This document shows positions 16,203 through 22,129 of a stretch of DNA of 27,268 nt, piece after piece. The stretch is from a virus. The notes under the pieces are model-generated. The model searched no databases. It saw only the letters and a list, made by a program, of their open reading frames with translations, and was not told the origin of the DNA. A program made the translations under genes and the position numbers. The DNA lies in IMG/VR virus record IMGVR_UViG_3300028829_006017, positions 1-27,268 of that record; one strand, written 5' to 3'. Positions within the stretch are counted from its first letter, which is position 1, and every line of letters starts with the position of its first letter.

Positions 16203-16916
16203 ATGACTAATTCATGGATTAATTTTTGGATTGGGCATACACCCAAGCATGTGATTGCTTCTGAGGTTTGCGCTCAAGTTTTATATGACAAATATAAATT
16301 CCCAGTATATCGACATGTTGCCTATTTTAAGGATAAGAACACAACAAATCCTTTTTCAAGAACACGATTTACTACACCTCTCTTAGATGATGATGTTTCT
16401 GATTCAGATTGGGTATTTTATTGTGATGACGATTTTCTTTTCTTGAATGATCCAAGAGTACTATTGCGTGAACTTGATGATTCAAAAAAAGTGTATGTAT
16501 GTAAACATGATTATACACCAAAGACAGCAAAAAAACTTGACGGTGAAATTCAGAACACTTATGAAAGAAAGAACTGGTCAAGTTTTATGATCTTCAATAA
16601 AAGAAAATTTGATTTGAAGATGTCTGATATTTTTGAAATCTCATTGATGGATTTACATCAGTTTCGATGGTGTGATGATAAAGAGATTGGTGAAATTCAC
16701 AAGTCATGGAACTGGCTTGTAGGTGAGTACGAAGAAGAACCAACTTCATTGAATGCATTGCACTATACATTAGGTGGACCTTGGTATGAGGAAGAAGCTT
16801 ATCAATCTAAATATAATGACTTATGGCTCGAATATAAAGATCACTACTTCCCGGAGGCACCACCAATCTATGAAGGCACTAATAGTTATCGGCTATCACA
16901 AGAAGGACAGCTTTAA
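16203..16916 (+). CDS. Putative GT-A-type glycosyltransferase
   Basis: A 237-residue protein. SDSDWVFYCDDDFLFLNDP (D75-D77) is a DxD-like metal/nucleotide-sugar site preceded by a hydrophobic strand. YERKNWSSFMIFN (about 120-132), LHQFRWCDDKEIGEIHKSWN and WLVGEYEE follow in the order seen in a family of small putative glycosyltransferases of alphaproteobacteria and their phages, known from memory without a firm name. The protein has no signal peptide, so it would act in the cytoplasm on host or virion glycans. It lies next to a longer paralog with a degenerate DxD. The flavodoxin-fold gene starts inside its 3' end at 16870. Confidence 0.65.
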   Translation: MTNSWINFWIGHTPKHVIASEVCAQVLYDKYKFPVYRHVAYFKDKNTTNPFSRTRFTTPLLDDDVSDSDWVFYCDDDFLFLNDPRVLLRELDDSKKVYVCKHDYTPKTAKKLDGEIQNTYERKNWSSFMIFNKRKFDLKMSDIFEISLMDLHQFRWCDDKEIGEIHKSWNWLVGEYEEEPTSLNALHYTLGGPWYEEEAYQSKYNDLWLEYKDHYFPEAPPIYEGTNSYRLSQEGQL

Positions 16917-17490
16917 TCACGGTATCGCACATACTATCAGAAAAGAATATGAATCATTTGAAAAACCATGCACAGTAATTGATTTGTATGATGATGAGTT
17001 TCACGCCGCTTTTCATGCCGAGAAAAACGAAAAATTAATTGAGAAGTATAAAAAACTGATTAAAGATGCAACGCACATATACTTTGTCAGTCCTGTTTGG
17101 TGGTTCCGTTGTACGTCAATGCTTGAAGGGTTTTTTGACCAACTCTTTGTGCCTGGATTTGCTTACAAGTTTCGAGCAATCACTAAGACATATGGAGTGC
17201 CAGAACCGTTGCTACGAGACAAAACTGTTTATACCTATCTCACACACGGCGCTCCAGCTTTACCTGTCCATACGCTTTATATTAACTCTGTGAAGTGGAG
17301 ATTACAGTTAGGTGTGTTCAGTTTTGTTTTTGGTTGGTTCAGACCTACAATACGACAATTCTTTTCCGTGCCGTTTTGTTCTGATCAAAAGAGAGAAAAG
17401 ATGTTGAAGATTGTTCGGAAGGATGTTGAAATGGAAGTAGGCAAGTGGACAAAAGATGATTGGTTTTCCGACTTACCTTGGCATTCATAA
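16870..17490 (+). CDS. Flavodoxin-fold NAD(P)H:quinone reductase-like protein
   Basis: A 206-residue protein from ATG 16870, with GGAGG 12 bases upstream. MKALIVIGYH with SFNHGI (14-19), TVIDLYDDEF, a SPVWWF loop (74-79) and LEGFFDQLFVPGFAYKF (about 85-101) follow the pattern of the NQO1/MdaB flavodoxin_2 family (PF02525). THGAP (125-129) fits the usual T-x-G segment. Members bind FAD or FMN and reduce quinones by two electrons. A redox role in infected cells is inferred only. It is the last gene of the plus-strand block, and its TAA (17488-17490) overlaps the convergent gene. It is less AT-rich than the preceding genes. Confidence 0.75.
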   Translation: MKALIVIGYHKKDSFNHGIAHTIRKEYESFEKPCTVIDLYDDEFHAAFHAEKNEKLIEKYKKLIKDATHIYFVSPVWWFRCTSMLEGFFDQLFVPGFAYKFRAITKTYGVPEPLLRDKTVYTYLTHGAPALPVHTLYINSVKWRLQLGVFSFVFGWFRPTIRQFFSVPFCSDQKREKMLKIVRKDVEMEVGKWTKDDWFSDLPWHS

Positions 17491-17655
17491 ACGATTGGCA
17501 CGGTCTTCTTCTATAGCCTCACGAACCATATCAGTTTCTCTTGCTTTTCGTTCCCAAACTGATTCATCATATTCTGGCCAGCACATTCTTGAGATGTGAA
17601 GTCCTACAATAATGCCGAGCGCAAACCCGACACCAAACATAAATCCTATTTCCAC
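17485..17655 (-). CDS. Small membrane-anchored protein
   Basis: A minus-strand ORF of 56 residues from GTG 17655 (51 from ATG 17640). An N-terminal hydrophobic segment (FMFGVGFALGIIVGLHI) is followed by a charged helix (WERKARETDMVREAIEEDRA). This is a typical single-span, cytoplasmic-tail topology. GTG lies one base after the TGA of the upstream gene (17657-17659), which fits coupling. The stop at 17485-17487 overlaps the stop of the plus-strand flavodoxin-like gene. No family recognised. Confidence 0.55.
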   Translation of the reverse strand: MEIGFMFGVGFALGIIVGLHISRMCWPEYDESVWERKARETDMVREAIEEDRANRL

Positions 17656-17656
17656 G

Positions 17657-17908
17657 TCACTCTTTTTTCTTTACATCTGAGTTTTCATAATCATCATCAT
17701 GCCTTACGTCATAAACATTGAGTTCGATAAGTTTAAGACCGATGATATAAAAAGACCAATAGAACCCACGATGTGATCCTTTGATTTTTGCAGATAAACT
17801 ATTTTCGTAAATTGGAAACCAACCTGGCGAACCAAACCATGTAAGAACGTCAATCTCAAATGCCCAGTTATCCGTAAGTTTTGCTGTAAAATATGTTTTG
17901 ATTTTCAT
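17657..17908 (-). CDS. Small unknown phage protein
   Basis: An 83-residue protein with many aromatic residues (TWFGSPGWFPIYEN, SHRGFYWSFYIIGLKLIELN), probably a compact beta-rich fold. The end is strongly charged (RHDDDYENSDVKKK). The ATG at 17908 follows the previous stop by two bases. No family or motif is recognised. Confidence 0.55.
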   Translation of the reverse strand: MKIKTYFTAKLTDNWAFEIDVLTWFGSPGWFPIYENSLSAKIKGSHRGFYWSFYIIGLKLIELNVYDVRHDDDYENSDVKKKE

Positions 17909-17910
17909 CT

Positions 17911-18312
17911 TTACCTATTGTTAAAGTAGTCGAAAAATACGTCTGTAGGTGTCTTATGGCTACCAGTTGCCACACCACGATGATATACATAGGCGATTAA
18001 ATCGCCATTGCTATCTTCAACAATATGTAAATCTGGATACTTACTGATGTTTGATCGTGAAAGTGATGCAGAACCTTTTTTCAAATAGTTCTTCATTGAT
18101 TCCACAAACATCGGTACGGCTTTAATTCGTTTATGACCAAAGAATTCCTCAATGACTTCTTCTGTTAAAGTCAATTCATCAAGTCCTTCAAGATACTGTA
18201 GTTCATCACGAACCAAATCTTGCTTCTGACTCATTACATACATTTGATTACTCACCATATCTGATGTATAATTTTGAATATCTTCTTCAAATAAATTCAA
18301 TTGCACTGTCAT
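17911..18312 (-). CDS. Unknown phage protein
   Basis: A 133-residue protein from ATG 18312. A TTG nine bases earlier is possible but lies too close to the GGAGG. The N-terminal half is acidic helical (LNLFEEDIQNYTSDMV, LVRDELQYLEGLDELTLTEE). The C-terminal half is a small alpha/beta region with DLHIVEDSNGDLIAYVYH. No catalytic motif is evident. It is co-transcribed with the surrounding small membrane genes, and its start overlaps the end of the small gene at 18314-18421. Confidence 0.5.
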   Translation of the reverse strand: MTVQLNLFEEDIQNYTSDMVSNQMYVMSQKQDLVRDELQYLEGLDELTLTEEVIEEFFGHKRIKAVPMFVESMKNYLKKGSASLSRSNISKYPDLHIVEDSNGDLIAYVYHRGVATGSHKTPTDVFFDYFNNR

Positions 18313-18313
18313 G

Positions 18314-18421
18314 TCATTCAATACCCTCCGGGATGGCTAAATCTTCAAGTACAGGAAAGCCTATAAGAAATAGAATCAAAATGGCAAGAATTACAAACAA
18401 TGCAAATCCTTCGTTACGCAC
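18314..18421 (-). CDS. Very small membrane protein
   Basis: A 35-residue GTG-started ORF preceded by a strong AAGGAGG Shine-Dalgarno. It consists almost entirely of one membrane segment (GFALFVILAILILFLIGF) followed by PVLEDLAIPEGIE. It starts two bases after the stop of the next small membrane gene (18423). Its own TGA at 18314-18316 lies just beyond the start of the 133-residue gene. The strong RBS is the main argument that it is translated. Confidence 0.5.
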   Translation of the reverse strand: MRNEGFALFVILAILILFLIGFPVLEDLAIPEGIE

Positions 18422-18422
18422 G

Positions 18423-18563
18423 TTAAAGGCCTCCTTGTATTACTGCAATTGCAAAAACTGTATTGAAAATAAAAAATCCAAGAATGCCAATGATGATATC
18501 ATACTCTTGGATTTTACTATTCTCAACTTTATACTTATTTAGATCATCGGATGAATGCTGCAT
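18423..18563 (-). CDS. Small membrane protein
   Basis: A 46-residue protein from ATG 18563 (AAGG nine to twelve bases upstream). Longer in-frame starts up to 18617 exist but overlap the preceding gene more. The polar N-terminus (SSDDLNKYKVENSKIQEY) is followed by one hydrophobic segment (DIIIGILGFFIFNTVFAI). The function is unknown. It is part of a run of small membrane genes. Confidence 0.5.
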   Translation of the reverse strand: MQHSSDDLNKYKVENSKIQEYDIIIGILGFFIFNTVFAIAVIQGGL

Positions 18564-18672
18564 ATGGAGACCTTGGTTGAGGTTGTTGTTCATCGGTAAC
18601 ATTGTAAATGTAAACATTAAAAATAAATGAAAAAACTAAACTCATAAAGATAATCATTCTTAGACTTGTCAT
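18544..18672 (-). CDS. Small protein with N-terminal hydrophobic segment
   Basis: A 42-residue ORF. MTSLRMIIFMSLVFSFIF is a signal-anchor or signal-peptide-like stretch, followed by a polar tail (NVTDEQQPQPRSPYAAF). It overlaps the start region of the next gene by 20 bases, and the Shine-Dalgarno is weak. Coding is inferred from its place in a compact run of similar genes. Confidence 0.42.
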   Translation of the reverse strand: MTSLRMIIFMSLVFSFIFNVYIYNVTDEQQPQPRSPYAAFIR

Positions 18673-18691
18673 AACAAACTCACATTAAATG

Positions 18692-18847
18692 TTAATAATC
18701 AGCCTTTGTACTATCTAAGAAAAAATCAAGTAATGTCTTATTTTGCAACATCACTTCTTCAATAAATGGATAGGACAACATAAACAAAAGTAAAAGAGAA
18801 GACCAAATTAATATTCTTCTCCATCTACGGTAGTTTGCAGGAGTCAT
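18692..18847 (-). CDS. Small membrane protein
   Basis: A 51-residue protein. The basic N-terminus (MTPANYRRWRRI) precedes one membrane segment (LIWSSLLLLFMLSYPF), and a C-terminal charged tail follows. The positive residues before the segment predict an N-in topology. GAGGT lies just upstream of ATG 18847. No family recognised. Confidence 0.52.
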   Translation of the reverse strand: MTPANYRRWRRILIWSSLLLLFMLSYPFIEEVMLQNKTLLDFFLDSTKADY

Positions 18848-19006
18848 ATTACCTCTATTGAAAATGCGGCAATTACATGCCGCTTGTTGGTGGCAATTTC
18901 AACCACAATGACGACCTTTTCTTCATTCAGTGACACAACGAATATCATCAAGGATGTAGACGTAGGTATGAATGCCGCTATCTATCGCCTTCGATAGCGA
19001 AACGGC
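18848..19006 (-). other. Gap with possible small or remnant coding sequence
   Basis: This 159-base stretch lacks a clear gene but is not random. On the minus strand, the frame of the 19007 gene continues past its TGA for 27 codons to a second TGA (AVSLSKAIDSGIHTYVYILD and on). A different frame encodes a possible 34-residue peptide (MIFVVSLNEEKVVIVVEIAT and on) whose TGA overlaps the ATG at 18847. A perfect 6-bp inverted repeat (CTATCG/CGATAG with CCTT loop) sits at 18982-18997. The stretch could be a decayed gene, a readthrough tail or a 34-residue gene. Confidence 0.35.
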
Positions 19007-19261
19007 TCAACGCCAATCTTTTCTATCGCCAATAATTTCTGAGTATTTGTAGCCAGCGTAGTAGTCGGCAACTTGTTCGGGCGTCATCGATTCTTCGGTG
19101 ATTCTTTTGCCACGAACTTTACTACCTTCCGTATAGTAGTGAGGATCTTCCGGGCGATAATAGTAAAAGTCAGCAGTGCCACAATCCCATGGAGAACAAT
19201 GTGATGTATCACGACCTTCTTTTAACTTTTCTAATTCTTCGGTGTTTTGAAAAACAATCAT
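19007..19261 (-). CDS. Small conserved-type phage protein
   Basis: An 84-residue protein. SPWDCGTADFYYYRPEDPHYY (about 23-43) and MTPEQVADYYAGY near the C-terminus resemble a small protein widespread in proteobacterial phages (sP.DRGsADsYYgR...PH, then lT.eE..aY..GY), whose function is unknown to me. It is the first gene downstream of the early promoter cassette at 19298-19341, with the ATG about 40 bases from the predicted start of transcription. It is followed in frame by a further open stretch after its stop. Confidence 0.6.
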   Translation of the reverse strand: MIVFQNTEELEKLKEGRDTSHCSPWDCGTADFYYYRPEDPHYYTEGSKVRGKRITEESMTPEQVADYYAGYKYSEIIGDRKDWR

Positions 19262-19297
19262 GACAACTCCTTATAAGAAATATCAATCACTCAACTC

Positions 19298-19341
19298 ATG
19301 ATCAGATCATATCATATTGAGAAGAAATGTCAAGAACTTTT
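19298..19341 (-). promoter_or_regulatory. Early (sigma70-type) promoter cassette, copy 1
   Basis: Read on the minus strand, AAAAGTTC precedes a consensus -35 TTGACA (19333-19328). A 16-base spacer, -10 TATGAT (19311-19306) and the dyad TGATCTGATCA follow. Two other copies (20787-20830 and 22130-22173) share the upstream block and the -10/dyad block with unrelated spacers. It would drive the 84-residue gene ending at 19007. It probably uses host RNA polymerase early in infection. Confidence 0.8.
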
Positions 19342-19477
19342 ATGCAGTGAAAGTTTTCTGCATTTTTTTACGTTCTTCTTCTTTCTTATCTTGGGCAGCA
19401 AGCAAAGCTTCTTTCTCTTTTCTGCTTCGCTCTCGAACGAGAATATCATAACTACTTGGAGGTAAATCATTTCCCAT
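19340..19477 (-). CDS. Small Lys/Glu-rich helical protein
   Basis: A 45-residue protein from ATG 19477, MGNDLPPSSYDILV, followed by a highly charged helix (RERSRKEKEALLAAQDKKEE). It is probably a long single helix or coiled coil. The stop TAA (19340-19342) abuts the promoter cassette. It is downstream of the secreted-protein gene. The function is unknown. Confidence 0.5.
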   Translation of the reverse strand: MGNDLPPSSYDILVRERSRKEKEALLAAQDKKEEERKKMQKTFTA

Positions 19478-19505
19478 GTCCGCACCAAATTAAAGTGTTA
19501 TAAGG

Positions 19506-19820
19506 TTAAATCCAGATTGTATCCTTTCTTGGTCTTTGAATCATTTTCTTGCAAGTTGAAGTAACATATTTCCATTCACCGAGTTGTCTTTCATCAGCAC
19601 TAGTCCAATAACTCAAGAATTCATCATATGTGTTACGCATTGCATAATAACTTTGTACACACTCAATCAAATTTACCATATCAAGTTTATCAGATGTATC
19701 TGAAACTTTGTCGGGATCATAAAGTAAGTCAAAAAAAGCATTTCGTTCTTCATTAGACCACATTCCGTAAGCATTAGTACTTAGAATCAATGCAGTCAAT
19801 GCAATCATAAATTTTTTCAT
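19506..19820 (-). CDS. Probable secreted/periplasmic phage protein
   Basis: A 104-residue protein from ATG 19820, with AAAGGAAC upstream. The ORF opens further upstream but only with a weak alternative start. MKKFMIALTALILSTNAYG is a classical signal peptide with a cleavage site near A-x-G. The mature part is about 85 residues with two cysteines (IECVQSYY, TSTCKKM) that may form a disulfide, and several Trp/Tyr. This suggests a small exported protein acting in the periplasm. A late-promoter box lies 30 bases upstream, so late expression (lysis, superinfection exclusion or envelope function) is a reasonable inference. It is not a recognised family. Confidence 0.62.
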   Translation of the reverse strand: MKKFMIALTALILSTNAYGMWSNEERNAFFDLLYDPDKVSDTSDKLDMVNLIECVQSYYAMRNTYDEFLSYWTSADERQLGEWKYVTSTCKKMIQRPRKDTIWI

Positions 19821-19849
19821 AGTTGTTCCTTTTTTTCGGTTGTACAAAA

Positions 19850-19860
19850 CTATATTTATC
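19850..19860 (-). promoter_or_regulatory. T4-type late promoter box
   Basis: On the minus strand the sequence is GATAAATATAG, identical to the plus-strand box at 1692-1702. It is placed about 30 bases before the ATG of the secreted-protein gene and just beyond the 3' end of the 89-residue gene at 19863. It gives a late start inside an otherwise early-type region. Confidence 0.62.
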
Positions 19861-19862
19861 TT

Positions 19863-20132
19863 TTATACAACTTCTACAGCATAGTGCAAAGCAATCCAAT
19901 CGTCAATACAATCTTCAACTGTATAGTTCTTGATCACATGATCCATCCCATGTTTTGATACTTGTTTTTCAAGCCAAGGTTGCCAATGAGAATTGATGAT
20001 TTCAATTTCAGTGACTGTCACATATTCTGGAACTGAAAGACTTGGTGGACTTTTATATGTGAAGCTTCGTGTCCGGTTTAATTCTTTATTTGTTGGTAAA
20101 ACGGAAATCAATTTCCTAACAAAGTTGTTCAT
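19863..20132 (-). CDS. Small unknown phage protein
   Basis: An 89-residue protein. MNNFVRKLISVLPTNKELNR is followed by a beta stretch (VPEYVTVTEIEII) and a C-terminal helical part (VEDCIDDWIALHYAVEV). The ATG lies inside the 3' end of the DUF3310-like gene (17-base overlap). ESLTL-like or catalytic motifs are absent, and the function is unknown. Confidence 0.52.
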   Translation of the reverse strand: MNNFVRKLISVLPTNKELNRTRSFTYKSPPSLSVPEYVTVTEIEIINSHWQPWLEKQVSKHGMDHVIKNYTVEDCIDDWIALHYAVEVV

Positions 20133-20529
20133 TTCTTCTTTCTACTTCTCTAAGTATTTGTTGCAAATAATCAATTGCATCTTCAAGGTCTCCAGAATGT
20201 CCGCCATAAAATTGGCAACGGAAGATTAATTGAAAAACATTATATGCTTTAATGTTATCTTCGCATTTTAAAAACTCTTTCATCTTCATTCGAATAGGAC
20301 TTCCGGCTTGTATATTTTCAGATAAAATCGGAATTTCTTTTAAGGTCTTTTGCCTATTTAGATACCAAATCGCTTTGTGTATATCTTGAATACCACCCTT
20401 CAGGTGGTAGCGAAAAAGATATTTGAAAGCATTGCCTAAGTTAAAACACATCTGCTCACAAATATCTATCGCCTCAATTCCTGAAGGATGTCGGTTGTAG
20501 TGTTCGGGATGGTTTACTTTTTCACTCAT
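20116..20529 (-). CDS. DUF3310-like protein (T7 gp1.7 nucleotide-kinase-related)
   Basis: A 137-residue protein. VNHPEHYNRHPSGIEAIDIC (5-24), FNLGNAFKYLFRYHLKGG (about 29-46) and HKAIWYLNRQKTL match the DUF3310 signature (vnhP.HY..~giE.id~i....gf.~GNaiKYi.R...K....DL.KA.wYl.r). T7 gene 1.7, in that family, is a dTMP/dGMP kinase. Here the domain is longer than usual: after the first AIWYL comes an extra segment of about 45 residues and a second GDLEDAIDYLQQILREVE. A role in nucleotide metabolism is suggested but not shown. Confidence 0.75.
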   Translation of the reverse strand: MSEKVNHPEHYNRHPSGIEAIDICEQMCFNLGNAFKYLFRYHLKGGIQDIHKAIWYLNRQKTLKEIPILSENIQAGSPIRMKMKEFLKCEDNIKAYNVFQLIFRCQFYGGHSGDLEDAIDYLQQILREVERRNEQLC

Positions 20530-20744
20530 GATATTACTTTGTACTTCTTGCCATTAATGACTTCAATCTTACGAACTTTCAGTGCTGACGGTGGTGACAA
20601 AGTATTATCAGGATTATCACTACCGCCGTTGTCAAGAAAACGAACCTGCGCCGTTCGCATGTCTGCATTAAATTGACGATCACCCTTTGCATTTGTCTTA
20701 GCTTTTGGAAGGCATCGTGATACGAAAGGGATTTGCTGTGACAT
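20526..20744 (-). CDS. Small unknown phage protein
   Basis: A 72-residue protein. It has a basic, polar N-terminal half (RCLPKAKTNAKGDRQF), a Ser/Asp/Asn-rich turn region (NGGSDNPDNTLSPPS) and a short strand end (RKIEVINGKKYKVI). It is the first gene downstream of promoter cassette copy 2. Its stop overlaps the ATG of the DUF3310-like gene (ATGA, 20526-20529). No function is recognised. Confidence 0.55.
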   Translation of the reverse strand: MSQQIPFVSRCLPKAKTNAKGDRQFNADMRTAQVRFLDNGGSDNPDNTLSPPSALKVRKIEVINGKKYKVIS

Positions 20745-20786
20745 AATATTCTCCTGATGGGTTTAAATTCAACTCACTCACTCAAC

Positions 20787-20830
20787 ATGATCAGATCTTA
20801 ACAGACTGGTCAGGAATGTCAAGAACTTTT
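20787..20830 (-). promoter_or_regulatory. Early (sigma70-type) promoter cassette, copy 2
   Basis: On the minus strand it has AAAAGTTC, -35 TTGACA (20822-20817), a 16-base spacer, -10 TAAGAT (20800-20795) and the dyad TGATCTGATCA. The TGA inside the -35 is the stop codon of the upstream gene (20819-20821). It drives the 72-residue gene and probably the DUF3310 gene. Confidence 0.8.
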
Positions 20831-21307
20831 TTCGAAAAAAGTATGATTCTTTGCATTGGGAACAACTAGTTCATCATCATTCGTTCCATTGCCAAATGTA
20901 AGATTTGGTCCTTCGACTGTTCCTGCTTCAAGTGCAATCATAGCATCTTCAACTTCAACCTCAGTATTTTCCCAATAGTAATTCCCATCATCTGATAGGT
21001 ACATACCCCATACTATGCCATCGCCTTTTTGAGACCATTGTATACGATAACTTTTTGGTGTTCTTCGTGCACGATTATCTTTAAGATTTGCGAGAGCAAC
21101 CGCAGTCAGTTCTGGAGAAAATTCAAGTTGTCTGACTGTTGCATGGTCAAATAATTTAGGATCAAATTCAACTGCTGAATGTGAAGCCATTGCTTTATAG
21201 TCATTCACCATTTGCTCAACTCTTCTGCCTAGTTCAAGTTCTTCTGGTGTTGGCATTTCGTATCCTGTATTATTGTAGTCTTGGATTATTTGTTGATTAA
21301 TTTTCAT
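20819..21307 (-). CDS. Unknown phage protein
   Basis: A 162-residue protein from ATG 21307, four bases after the preceding stop; earlier in-frame starts overlap that gene. MKINQQIIQDYNNTGYEMPT is followed by an acidic helix (PEELELGRRVEQMVNDYKAM). A central alpha/beta part contains RIQWSQKGDGIVWGMYLSDD and VEVEDAMIALEAGTV. The final codons (Lys-Ser-Ser-stop) lie within promoter cassette copy 2. The function is unknown. Confidence 0.58.
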   Translation of the reverse strand: MKINQQIIQDYNNTGYEMPTPEELELGRRVEQMVNDYKAMASHSAVEFDPKLFDHATVRQLEFSPELTAVALANLKDNRARRTPKSYRIQWSQKGDGIVWGMYLSDDGNYYWENTEVEVEDAMIALEAGTVEGPNLTFGNGTNDDELVVPNAKNHTFFEKSS

Positions 21308-21309
21308 AT

Positions 21310-21696
21310 TTAGACTTTGCTCCATGGGTGAGGTCGGTATTCTGGTCCTGTCCATTGAATACTATATTCACCAAACACATTACCTCGAGAATGATTCAAC
21401 AAAGGTCCTGCCCAGCCTGCTGGCAATAAAATATCACCACGTTTAAATTTATCTGTATCTTTTACTACTACGAATGAATGGACTCTGCGCTGAGAGTAAC
21501 CATATGGGTCTGGAGATTTATCACTGTATACACGAATATATTTTTGATTGACAGTATATTTCAAACTATCTTTGAACATTTTGCTCATGTCATCAGAAAC
21601 TGCATCATCATGGCATCGCCATTTTTCATAATCAGCATGAATGTTTTTCAAATAGGTAACCAAGGCACCTTTGAAATCAGCAGAAAGTTTTTTCAT
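21310..21696 (-). CDS. Unknown phage protein
   Basis: A 128-residue protein. MKKLSADFKGALVTYLKNIH is followed by a mixed beta part with RRVHSFVVVKDTDKFKRGDI and LLPAGWAGPLLNHSRGNVFG. This last GDIL.PagW..P...~RGn pattern resembles a small barrel domain in several phage proteins of unknown function. It is co-transcribed with its neighbours and in the early-type region. Confidence 0.55.
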   Translation of the reverse strand: MKKLSADFKGALVTYLKNIHADYEKWRCHDDAVSDDMSKMFKDSLKYTVNQKYIRVYSDKSPDPYGYSQRRVHSFVVVKDTDKFKRGDILLPAGWAGPLLNHSRGNVFGEYSIQWTGPEYRPHPWSKV

Positions 21697-21706
21697 ATGA
21701 CCTTTA

Positions 21707-22096
21707 TTAGTACGGGTTTACCATTCCACGGACTCTTTGAATTGCATCATAATGAGTTCCATACTCATAATTCAATTTCTCCAATTCTCGAAGTTTTTCA
21801 TCTTTTTGTTTTTGCCACTCTCTACGTCTTCCGGTATTCTCTTGAATTGATGAATTAGTGGTAGTTGACTTAGCGGAAGAGGCAGCAATTTTAGCGGCTT
21901 TCTCCACAAGTTGATCATATCGGTCAGCTTTTTCAAGTTGCTGCTTTAAATAATCTTCGCCAAAACCTTTCGTTAGCTCGAGATATTTCTCTTCAATTTC
22001 ACAAAGTCTCTTATATTCTCCACGAAGGTAATCAATCTCTTCTTGAGGAGATTTATAAATATTCAGTTCTTCAAGTTCAGCTAAAAATGATGACAT
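21707..22096 (-). CDS. Coiled-coil protein of unknown function
   Basis: A 129-residue protein from ATG 22096; a start four codons earlier is possible. It is mostly helical with heptads (IDYLRGEYKRLCEIEEKYLE, YLKQQLEKADRYDQLVEKAA). A Ser/Thr-rich linker at about 70-85 separates a second charged helix (REWQKQKDEKLRELEKLNYE). It is the first gene after promoter cassette copy 3, so probably early. No domain was recognised. Confidence 0.55.
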   Translation of the reverse strand: MSSFLAELEELNIYKSPQEEIDYLRGEYKRLCEIEEKYLELTKGFGEDYLKQQLEKADRYDQLVEKAAKIAASSAKSTTTNSSIQENTGRRREWQKQKDEKLRELEKLNYEYGTHYDAIQRVRGMVNPY

Positions 22097-22129
22097 GTTC
22101 AATCTCAAAAAGATTAATAATCAATCACT

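Noticed and set aside
18264-18542. 92-codon plus-strand open frame
   Set aside because: It runs opposite to three small minus-strand genes with coupled starts and strong RBS; composition looks like a shadow.
21478-21858. 126-codon plus-strand open frame
   Set aside because: It is antisense to two better-supported minus-strand genes, with Phe/His-rich composition typical of a shadow frame and no RBS.
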